Assembly: GCF_000716785.1 (NCBI RefSeq)
Contig: NZ_JNYY01000004.1
Coordinates: forward strand, 1-64,000
From: Amycolatopsis vancoresmycina
Lineage (GTDB): Bacteria; Actinomycetota; Actinomycetes; Mycobacteriales; Pseudonocardiaceae
Length of the DNA: 64,000 nt
Reading direction: 5' to 3'
Below the pieces are notes generated by a model, which was not told the DNA's origin, searched no databases, and saw only the letters and a list, made by a program, of their open reading frames with translations. Made by a program: the position numbers and the translations under genes. Shown here piece after piece: positions 50,310-58,092 of this stretch. Each line of letters starts with the position of its first letter. Position 1 is the stretch's first letter.

Positions 50310-53300
50310 AGCGACGCCGTGTACAGCACCGACCGGTCCGTCCCGTAGGCGAGTTCGCGCAGCAGGGCGGCGGTGCCCTCGGCGGGGTCGAGCAGGCCGG
50401 TGCCGCGGCGTTCGTACTCGCGCGCCAGCTCCGGCGACACCATGCCGCCGTGGTCGCCGTCCGGCGCCCACGGTCCCCAGTGGACGGTCACCACCCGGCC
50501 GGGCCAGTTCGCCCCGAGCGTTTCGAGCGCGTCGTTCGCGGCGGCGTAGTCGGTCTGGCCGCGGTTGCCGAGCACCGCGGCGATGCTGCCGAAGAACGCG
50601 ACGAACCCGGGTTCGGCGTCGAGGGCGTCGAGCAGGATCCGCGCACCGTCCACTTTGGTCTCGTACACCGCGCGGAACGACGCTTCGTCCTTGTCCGCCA
50701 TGAGCTTGTCGTCGATGACCCCGGCGGCGAAGACGACCCCGTCGAGCCGGCCGGGGAGGTCCTTGGCGAGGCGCCGCACGGCGTCCGGGTCGCGCACGTC
50801 GAGCGAGGTGTAGCCGGCGTTCCCGCCCGCCGCGCGGATTTCGCCGAGGGTGCGGCCGATCTCCCGCTGGGCCAGGACGGTCCGCACGCGGGCTTCGATG
50901 CCGGCGACCGAGCCGCCGCGGCCGGCCAGCACCGCCCGCATCGCCGCGGGGTCTTCGGGCAGGTCGTCCGGCTCGCCCGGCCACGGGGTCCGCCCGGCGA
51001 GTTCGAGCCGGCACCCGGACGCGGCGAAGGCCACCGCCGCGCGGGCGGTGATCCCGCGGGCACCGCCGACCAGCAGGACGACGGAGTCCGGGCCGAGACC
51101 CAGCGCGGCGAGCTCGCCGCCGCCCGGACCGGCGCCGGCGTAGGCGATCGACGGGAGGTCCGCCGGCCGCGGCTCGATCGTGAACCGGCCGGCGTCGTCG
51201 TGGCCGACGAAGGCCGGGCCGTCGCTGAGGGCCTCGTCCACCAGCGTCTTCGCCACGTCCTGGGTGACCTCGACGAGCCGCGTGACGCCGTCGCGCTCCA
51301 GCGCGGCCGACCGCACCAGGCCGCGCAGCCCCGGCACGGTGTCCGGCTCCGCGGCCACGAGGACCGTCCCTCGCAGCGCTTTGAGCCGGGTGAACACCTC
51401 CGTCAGGTCACGGGCGAACAGCACGGTGATGTCCGCGTCCCCGGCGACGACCTCCGCCCCGGCCGTGGCGAAGGCGGCTCGAACGGCGTCGTCCGGCGCG
51501 GCCACGGTCTTGCCGCGCAGCCGCCCCGGATCGGGGTCGAGCGGCACCGGAACCCGTTCGAGGCGGTACCGGCGCGGCGGGGCGGCCGCGGGTGCCGGGG
51601 ACAGCCAGCTCTCGAGGTGCGTGGTCAGTGCCCCGGCCGTGCGGTCGCGGCTGAGCTGGTCGGTGCGGTCGTCGGCGGGCAGGCCCAGCCGGCTCAGCAG
51701 CGTCCCGGCGATTTCGGTGCGTTTGATCGAGTCGATCGAAAGGTCGGCTTCGAGGTCGAGGTCGACGGCGATCATCTCGGGCGGGTAGCCGGTGCGTTCG
51801 CTGATCACGCCGATCACGGTGCTCAGGACGTCGGTCGGCGCGGGTTCGGTCACGGGTTCCGGCTCGGGTTCCTCGATCACCACCGGCGCCGGAGCCGGAG
51901 CGGGGACCGCGGCCCCCAGGTAGCCGAGCATGACCTCGCGTTGCGTGGCGACGAGTTCGCGGGTGGTGCGCAGGAAGTCGACGATCACCTGGTCACGGCC
52001 GGCGGGCTGGGTCATGGCGGTACTCCGGATTCGTCGGGCCGGTGGCAGGGCGGGAAGATCGGACCCCGGCGCGCGGGCGGACCGCCCGTCCACGGCCCAG
52101 GCGGTGCTGGACGGCGCCGGCCGCGGCGGCCGCGTCAGACGTTCGGTCCGGACGTCGACACCGGCTCGCGCAAGGGTTTTCAGGGCGGTCAGGAAGCCGT
52201 TGAGGTCGGGACCGCAGGCGACGACGGTGTGCGGACGGTCGCCGAGGATCTCCTTGACCAGGCGGGAAAGCACGCGACCGGGTCCGGCCTCGACGAAGGT
52301 CCGGGCACCGGCGGCGTACATCGCCTCGATCTGGTCGAGGAAGCGGACCGGGGCGCCGATCTGCGCGGCGAGCTCGCTGCGGACGTCGGTGTACGGTGCG
52401 GCGGTCCGGTTCGCCCACACCGGCCGTTGTGGTGGTTCGATGGCTTCCTTGGCGAGTTCCGCGGCGAAGACGTCCCCCGCGGCGGCGACGAGCGGGCTGT
52501 GGAAGGCGCAGGCGACCGGAATCCGCTGGGCGGAGATGCCGGTTTCCCGCAACCGCCGCACGGCCCGCTCGACGGCGGCGACCGGTCCGGAAAGGACAAC
52601 CTGTTCGGGTGCGTTGTGGTTGGCGACGACGACATCCGGGCCGATCAGGGTGGCGGTGAGGGCATCCCGGTTCGCCTTGACGGCAGCCATGGTCCCGGGC
52701 CGGGCGACCTGGGCGATGGCTTGCGCGCGGGCCCGGCTGAGGCGCAGGAGGGTCTCGGTGTCGAAGGAACCGGCGACGGAGAGGGCGACGAGCTCGCCGT
52801 AGGAGTGCCCGGCGAGGAAGTCGGGGCGCACGCCGAGCTGGGTGAGCAACCGGGCGACGGCGGTTTCCACGAGCCCGAGGGCGGGTTGAGCGACGCGGGT
52901 GTCGGTGAGGGCGGCTTCTTGGGCATCGACGGCGTCGGCGGTGAAGGCTTGGGGAGGGAAGGCGGTGGCGGCGACGTCGGGTGCGAGGCGGAGGACTTCG
53001 GCGAGTTCGGGGAAGTGGACGAAGAGTTCGGCGAGCATGCCGGGGCGCTGGCTGCCCTGGCCGGGGAAGAGGAAGGCGACCTTGCCGGGATCGGCAGGGG
53101 CAGCGGAGTCCGGCCGCGGCACGCCGGAGGATTCGGCGGGAGCAGCGGAGTCCGGCGGCAGACCGGAGGCGGCTGCGCCCAAGGGCCGCGCGGCAGCGGC
53201 AGCCGAACCCGCGCGCCCGGCCGCCGTCTCGCGCTGGAGCTCCGTCAGCAGCTCCTCCGCTTCCGGTGCCCAGTCCCGCAACCCGTGTCGCCGATCCGGG

Positions 53301-56131
53301 GCCACCGGGCCCGCGGCCAGGACCGCGTGGAAGTTCGTCCCGCCGAAGCCGAAGGCGCTCACCGCCGCCAGGCGGGCAGGGTTCGCCCACGGCCGGGCCG
53401 TCGTGGTGAACGTGAACGGGCTCGCCGTCGCGTCCCAGGCCGCGTTCGGGGTCGTCAGGTGCCGGGTCGGCGGGACCACCTCGTGCCACAGGGCCAGCGC
53501 CGCCTTGATCAACCCCGCCAGGCCCGCCGCGCACTTCGTGTGGCCGATCTGGCTCTTCACCGAGCCCAGCGCGCACGACCCCGGGCGGGCTCCCGCCGCC
53601 GCGAAGAAATCCGTCAGCGTCCGCAGCTCGGTGGCGTCGCCGACCACCGTTCCCGTGCCGTGGGCCTCGACCAGCCCGACCTCCGCCGGCGACACCCCCG
53701 CGTCCCGGTAGGCGCGCGTCAGTGCCCGGTGCTGGCCTTCCGGGCGGGGCGCCGTCAACCCCAGCGCCTTTCCGTCGCTGGCCGCGCCGATTCCTCTGAC
53801 CACCGCGTAGATCCGGTCGCCGTCACGCTCCGCATCGGACAGTCGCTTGAGGACCAGGCACGCCACGCCCTCCCCCAGTGCGATGCCGTCCGCCGCCGCG
53901 TCGAACGGGCGGCAGCGGCCCGTCGGGGACAGCGCACCGGCCGACGTGAACATCAGGTAGTCGTGGATGCCGTTGTGCAGGTCGACCGCGCCGCAGAGGA
54001 CCAGCGAGCTCGTGCCCGCCCGCAGTTCCTTGGCCGCGAGGTCGAGCGCGGCCAGCGACGAGCCGCACGCGGCGTCCACCGTGTAGTTCGCGCCGCCGAG
54101 ATCGAGGCGGTTGGCGATCCGGCCGGAGATGACGTTCGCCAGCGTGCCGGGGAAACTGTCCTCGGACGGCTCGGGCAGCTGGGCGAGCAGCTCCGGCGGC
54201 ACCTCGTCGAAGTAGCCGTCGAGCAGGGACCGCAGCGTGCCCGCGTTCGCCAGGTCGCCGCCCGCCTCCGCGCCGAACACGACGCTCGTGTGCTCGCGGT
54301 CGAAGTTCTGGTCCGCGTACCCGGCGTCGGCCAGCGCGCGGCGCGCCGTTTCCAGCGACACCAGCTGGGCCGGGTCGATGCTTCCCATCGCCGACGGCGG
54401 GATGCCGAATTCCAGCGGATCGACGTCCAGCGCGGGCAGGAACCCGCCCCACTTCGACGTCGACTGTCCGAAGTAGACGTCCGGGTCCCAGCGCTCGCGG
54501 GGAACTTCGGTGACGGCGTCTTCGCCGCGCAGGACGTTCGACCAGAACGCGCCGAGGTCGCGCGCACCGGGGAACGTGCAGGCCAGGCCGATGATCGCGA
54601 TGTCACGGGAGTCCCCGGTGACCGGCTCTTCCGCGTGAGTAAAGGCTTTCCCCGCGGTGACCTCGCGGTGCAGTTCGGCGATCGTCGTCCGGCGGTCCCG
54701 GAGGACGGCGACCTGGCCGGCCATGAACATCCCCTCGGCCAGCTGGGTGGCCGCGTCGATCGGCTCGCCGTCGCGGCGGACGCCCTTGCTCGCGACGCGC
54801 AGCCGTCCGGTGTTCAGCTCTTCCAGCCGCTGCCACGCCTCCGGTGTCGCGTCGAGACCGGCTTTGACCTGCTCGAACTCCGCCGTGTACGGGCTGGGCA
54901 GGCAGCGCGTGCGGTGGCCCGGCGCGGTTTCCAGCGTCACGGTGGTGTCCGCGGCGAGCGCGCGCTCCTGGAACAGACCGGTGATCGCTCCGTGCTCCAC
55001 GGCTTCCGCGGTGAAGAGGTACGCCGTGCCCATCAGGACGCCGACGGCGTCGAGCGGCTTCGCCATCGCCGCGACCATGGCGGCCGAGCGGGCGTCATGG
55101 ATTCCGCCCGCGAAGAGCACCTCGACGTCGTCCGCCGCGCCGAGGACGGCCAGTTGTTCTTCCCAGAGCTCGAAACTCGAGCGCGGGCCGACGTGCCCGC
55201 CGCATTCGGCGCCCTCGAAGACGAACCGGCGGATCCCCGCGTCGAGGTACTGGCGGAGCAACACTGGCGACGGCACGTGCAGGAACGTGGCGATCCCGTC
55301 GGCCTCCAATGCCTTGGCCTGGCCCGGCTTCCCGCCCGCGACCAGCACGCACCGCGGCCGCGCGGCCCGGATCGCGGCGAGCTGGGCGGCGCGCAGATCG
55401 TCGGGCACGAAGCCGAGGATGCCCGCGCCCCACGGCCGGTCGCCGAGGCGCTCGGCGGTCCGGGCGAGCAGGTCGGTGGTGCGCGCACCGTTCGCCGTGG
55501 CCACCGCGACGAACGGGAACCCGCCCGCGTCGGCGACCGCGGCCGCGAAACCCGGCTGGTCGCTCACCCGCGTCATCGGGCCCTGGACAACCGGCAGCGG
55601 CGTCCCCAGCGTCCGGCACAGGCGCGTCCCGAGCACCGGCGACGGCACCTGCGCGCCGACGATCCGCCGAACGTCCTCTGTGGACTTGACGACGACCCCG
55701 GCCGCCCCACCGGCGAGCGCGCCCACCGCCGTCCGCGGCCCGGCCACGCTGCCCCACACCGGGACGTCGAAGGCGCCCAGAAGCTGTTGCAGCAGAACGA
55801 AGTCGCTCAACTCGCCGCCGCGGGCGACCAGGCCCAGCGCGCCGCCGTGAACGGCCTCGGCGGCCGTGGCCAGGTCCGCCACCTCGGCGAGCGCGCCCGC
55901 CCACGGTCCTTTCGTGCGGACGGCGAAGGCGGCGCCATCGGGCAACGGACCGTCCGTGCGCACCCCGTAGGGCACGCGCACCCGGGCCGCGACCAGCCGC
56001 AGGTCCTCCGGATCGGCGCCGTCGAGCACGCCGAGGCCACCGCCGCGGGCGACCGCGGCGACCTCGCCGGGACCACCGACCCCCAGGCACCGCAGCCGTC
56101 GAACGTGCGACGGCGGGACGAGCTCGGCCAT
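50303..56131 (-). CDS. Pfa-like synthase protein 1: ER(FabK/PfaD-like)-KS-AT-ACP-KR
   Basis: 1942 residues, ATG with AGGAGG upstream. Residues ~1-450 are a TIM-barrel flavin ER of the nitronate-monooxygenase/FabK/PfaD type (LPVVQGPMTRVSD; RRFVFEGAECGGHVGPRSS). KS ~510-940 has DAACGSSLAAL (~685). AT ~1020-1315 has AGHSYGEL (~1108). The ACP (~1400-1510) has LEADLSIDSIKRTEIAG, the hallmark of PUFA-synthase carriers. KR ~1680-1940 has VGGARGITARAA and an intact TDYAAAND Tyr/Asn. With the PKS2 DH the cluster has a full reductive set (KR, DH, ER). No TE. The product is inferred to be a reduced or unsaturated acyl chain. An ER fused at the N-terminus, rather than as separate PfaD, is notable. Confidence 0.9.
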   Translation of the reverse strand: MAELVPPSHVRRLRCLGVGGPGEVAAVARGGGLGVLDGADPEDLRLVAARVRVPYGVRTDGPLPDGAAFAVRTKGPWAGALAEVADLATAAEAVHGGALGLVARGGELSDFVLLQQLLGAFDVPVWGSVAGPRTAVGALAGGAAGVVVKSTEDVRRIVGAQVPSPVLGTRLCRTLGTPLPVVQGPMTRVSDQPGFAAAVADAGGFPFVAVATANGARTTDLLARTAERLGDRPWGAGILGFVPDDLRAAQLAAIRAARPRCVLVAGGKPGQAKALEADGIATFLHVPSPVLLRQYLDAGIRRFVFEGAECGGHVGPRSSFELWEEQLAVLGAADDVEVLFAGGIHDARSAAMVAAMAKPLDAVGVLMGTAYLFTAEAVEHGAITGLFQERALAADTTVTLETAPGHRTRCLPSPYTAEFEQVKAGLDATPEAWQRLEELNTGRLRVASKGVRRDGEPIDAATQLAEGMFMAGQVAVLRDRRTTIAELHREVTAGKAFTHAEEPVTGDSRDIAIIGLACTFPGARDLGAFWSNVLRGEDAVTEVPRERWDPDVYFGQSTSKWGGFLPALDVDPLEFGIPPSAMGSIDPAQLVSLETARRALADAGYADQNFDREHTSVVFGAEAGGDLANAGTLRSLLDGYFDEVPPELLAQLPEPSEDSFPGTLANVISGRIANRLDLGGANYTVDAACGSSLAALDLAAKELRAGTSSLVLCGAVDLHNGIHDYLMFTSAGALSPTGRCRPFDAAADGIALGEGVACLVLKRLSDAERDGDRIYAVVRGIGAASDGKALGLTAPRPEGQHRALTRAYRDAGVSPAEVGLVEAHGTGTVVGDATELRTLTDFFAAAGARPGSCALGSVKSQIGHTKCAAGLAGLIKAALALWHEVVPPTRHLTTPNAAWDATASPFTFTTTARPWANPARLAAVSAFGFGGTNFHAVLAAGPVAPDRRHGLRDWAPEAEELLTELQRETAAGRAGSAAAAARPLGAAASGLPPDSAAPAESSGVPRPDSAAPADPGKVAFLFPGQGSQRPGMLAELFVHFPELAEVLRLAPDVAATAFPPQAFTADAVDAQEAALTDTRVAQPALGLVETAVARLLTQLGVRPDFLAGHSYGELVALSVAGSFDTETLLRLSRARAQAIAQVARPGTMAAVKANRDALTATLIGPDVVVANHNAPEQVVLSGPVAAVERAVRRLRETGISAQRIPVACAFHSPLVAAAGDVFAAELAKEAIEPPQRPVWANRTAAPYTDVRSELAAQIGAPVRFLDQIEAMYAAGARTFVEAGPGRVLSRLVKEILGDRPHTVVACGPDLNGFLTALKTLARAGVDVRTERLTRPPRPAPSSTAWAVDGRSARAPGSDLPALPPARRIRSTAMTQPAGRDQVIVDFLRTTRELVATQREVMLGYLGAAVPAPAPAPVVIEEPEPEPVTEPAPTDVLSTVIGVISERTGYPPEMIAVDLDLEADLSIDSIKRTEIAGTLLSRLGLPADDRTDQLSRDRTAGALTTHLESWLSPAPAAAPPRRYRLERVPVPLDPDPGRLRGKTVAAPDDAVRAAFATAGAEVVAGDADITVLFARDLTEVFTRLKALRGTVLVAAEPDTVPGLRGLVRSAALERDGVTRLVEVTQDVAKTLVDEALSDGPAFVGHDDAGRFTIEPRPADLPSIAYAGAGPGGGELAALGLGPDSVVLLVGGARGITARAAVAFAASGCRLELAGRTPWPGEPDDLPEDPAAMRAVLAGRGGSVAGIEARVRTVLAQREIGRTLGEIRAAGGNAGYTSLDVRDPDAVRRLAKDLPGRLDGVVFAAGVIDDKLMADKDEASFRAVYETKVDGARILLDALDAEPGFVAFFGSIAAVLGNRGQTDYAAANDALETLGANWPGRVVTVHWGPWAPDGDHGGMVSPELAREYERRGTGLLDPAEGTAALLRELAYGTDRSVLYTASLW

Positions 56132-56335
56132 CGGCGGGACCTCCTGCAGTCGGGTCGTTGCGATCTTCAGGAATAACGCACCCGATACCCGAAACGCAAT
56201 AGCCGTGCTAACGTGCAAAACCGTGGAACAGGCCGGATCACCGCTCCTACCAGCACTTTTATCACCTGGATCGCAACCGTGAAATGCATTTCCCGCACCT
56301 GAGTGACAATTCGAACCCAAGATTTTGGAGCCCGC
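56132..56335. promoter_or_regulatory. Divergent promoter region of the synthase operon and SDR-AKR pair
   Basis: No gene in 204 bp of lower GC content than its surroundings. On the minus strand a TTGCGT/17-nt/TTATTC pair just upstream of PKS1 is a weak candidate promoter. TTGGAG precedes the SDR start. No clear palindromic operator was recognised. Confidence 0.35.
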
Positions 56336-57121
56336 GTGGAACTGACCGGACGCGTGGTCGTGCTGACCGGCGCGGCACACGGAATCGGGGCCGCCATGGC
56401 CCGCCGCTTCGCCGCCGAAGGGGCGGCCGGCGTGGTCGTGTCCGACGTGGACACCGCGGGGGCCGCCCGGGTGGCGGCGGAGATCGCGGCCGCGGGCGGC
56501 CGGGCCGTCGCGGTGACCGCCGACGCGACGTCCAAAAAGGACCTCAAGGCGCTGGTCGCGGCGGCTCGCGCCGAGTTCGGCCGACTCGACGTGTTCTGCG
56601 CCAACGCGGGCGCCGCGTTCGGCACCGGGGTGCACGCGGCCGACGAGCAGTGGCAGAAGTCGTGGGAGATCAACGTCATGCAGCACGTCCACGCCGCACA
56701 AGCGGTGCTGCCCGCGATGCTGGCGCGCGGCGAAGGCTACCTGCTGATCACGGCGTCGGGCGCCGGCCTGCTCGGCATCCCCGGCGACGCACCGTACTCG
56801 GTCACCAAGCACGCGGCCGTCGGCCTCGCCGAGTGGCTGGCGATCACCTACCGGCCGCGCGGGGTGCGGGTCAGCGCGCTGTGCCCGCTCGGCGTCCGGA
56901 CGGCGCTGCTGGAGCCCGGCATCGCGGCCGGCCACCCGGCCGCGCTGGCCATCGCCGCGGCGGCCCCGCTCATCGAGCCCGACGACGTCGCCGAGGCGGT
57001 CGTCCGCGGGCTCGGCACCGAGGAATTCCTGATCCTGCCGCACGAATCGGTCCGGGAGTCCTTCGCCCGCAAGGCCGGCGCGGTCGACGCGTGGATCGAC
57101 GAGATGGCCGTGGGAGGCTGA
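56336..57121 (+). CDS. Short-chain dehydrogenase/reductase
   Basis: 261 residues from GTG with GGAG upstream. Classical SDR: TGAAHGIGAAMA cofactor loop (~10), VSDVD after beta-2, NAG motif (CANAGAAFG), catalytic Ser (ITASGAG) and YSVTKHA with Tyr and Lys intact. It probably oxidises or reduces a hydroxy/keto group of the cluster product or a precursor. It is divergent from the synthase operon and one base ahead of the AKR-like gene, so both were probably recruited to the same pathway. Confidence 0.88.
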   Translation: MELTGRVVVLTGAAHGIGAAMARRFAAEGAAGVVVSDVDTAGAARVAAEIAAAGGRAVAVTADATSKKDLKALVAAARAEFGRLDVFCANAGAAFGTGVHAADEQWQKSWEINVMQHVHAAQAVLPAMLARGEGYLLITASGAGLLGIPGDAPYSVTKHAAVGLAEWLAITYRPRGVRVSALCPLGVRTALLEPGIAAGHPAALAIAAAAPLIEPDDVAEAVVRGLGTEEFLILPHESVRESFARKAGAVDAWIDEMAVGG

Positions 57122-57122
57122 A

Positions 57123-58088
57123 GTGGAGTACCGCAGGGTCGGCGCGAGCGGGCTCGCCGTCAGCGAGATCGCCTACGGCAACTGGCTCACGCACGACGCA
57201 CCGGGCTGCGTAGCCGCGGCGCTGGACGCCGGCGTCACGACGTTCCACACCGCGGCGGCCTGGGACGGCGGCGCCGCGGAAGCCGCGTTCGGCGCGGCGT
57301 TCACCGGGGTGCGCCGCGACGATCTGGTGCTGTGCACGGGGGTGTTCTGGCCGGAGGGCCCGGGCCCGAACGACGCGGGGCTGAGCCGCAAGCACGTGCT
57401 CGCGTCCCTCGAAGGCTCGCTGCGCCGCCTGCGCACCGACTACGTCGACGTCTACCAGCTGCTGCGCTTCGACTACCGGACGCCGGTCGCGGAGACGTTC
57501 CTCGCGCTGTCGGACCTGGTGCGGCAGGGGAAGATCCGGTACGCCGGGACGTCGGAGTGGACGGCCGAGCAGCTGCTCCAGGCGCACGAGGCGGCGCAGC
57601 GGTACGACGTGCCGCTGATCGCCAACCAGCCGCACTACTCGATGCTGTGGCGGGTGCCCGAGGCGCAGGTGATGCCGGTGGGCACGCGGATCGGTGCCGG
57701 GCAGTTCGCGTCGGTGCCGCTCGCCCAGGGCGTGCTGACCGGCAAGTACCGGGACGGGCGGATCCCGGCCGGTTCACGGGCGGCCACCCAGCCGCACGCG
57801 CGGCCGTTGCTCATGCCGGAACTGCTGGAACGCGTGGAGCTCCTGCGCGGTGTCGCGGACGACTCCGGGTTGACGATGGCGCAGCTCGCGCTGGCGTGGA
57901 CGTTGCAGCACGAGGCGGTCGCCTCGGCCGTCGTCGGCGCGAGCACGCCCGAGCAGGTCACGGAGAACGCCAAGGCCGCCGGCGTCCGGCTCGACCTCGA
58001 CGTCCTGACCCGGGTCGACCAGCTGCTCGGCAGCTTCGTCCAGACCGACCCGCGGCTGGTGTGGTCGCCACCCGCGCAGCTGTCCTGA
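57123..58088 (+). CDS. Aldo-keto reductase-like protein with all four catalytic residues replaced
   Basis: 321 residues from GTG. The sequence follows the Kv-beta/YghZ-like AKR branch throughout (GLSRKHVLASLEGSLRRLRTDYVDVYQ; LVRQGKIRYAGTSEW; late VVGASTPEQVTENAKA NADPH region). The tetrad Asp, Tyr, Lys and His is lost: the usual FDTA..Y segment reads FHTAAAW, the Lys in LATKV reads LCTGV, and the His in YQ.HR reads YQLLR. Length and frame are intact, so it is not a decayed gene. It may be a cofactor-binding regulator, a scaffold or an enzyme with altered chemistry. Confidence 0.85.
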   Translation: MEYRRVGASGLAVSEIAYGNWLTHDAPGCVAAALDAGVTTFHTAAAWDGGAAEAAFGAAFTGVRRDDLVLCTGVFWPEGPGPNDAGLSRKHVLASLEGSLRRLRTDYVDVYQLLRFDYRTPVAETFLALSDLVRQGKIRYAGTSEWTAEQLLQAHEAAQRYDVPLIANQPHYSMLWRVPEAQVMPVGTRIGAGQFASVPLAQGVLTGKYRDGRIPAGSRAATQPHARPLLMPELLERVELLRGVADDSGLTMAQLALAWTLQHEAVASAVVGASTPEQVTENAKAAGVRLDLDVLTRVDQLLGSFVQTDPRLVWSPPAQLS

Positions 58089-58092
58089 CTTC

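Noticed and set aside
50258..56176. 1972-codon plus-strand open frame opposite PKS1
   Set aside because: It is antisense to a gene with continuous recognisable domains; its product is low-complexity Arg/Gly/Val-rich sequence.
57123..58088. AKR-like gene as a pseudogene
   Set aside because: The frame is intact at full family length with normal codon bias; only the catalytic residues differ.
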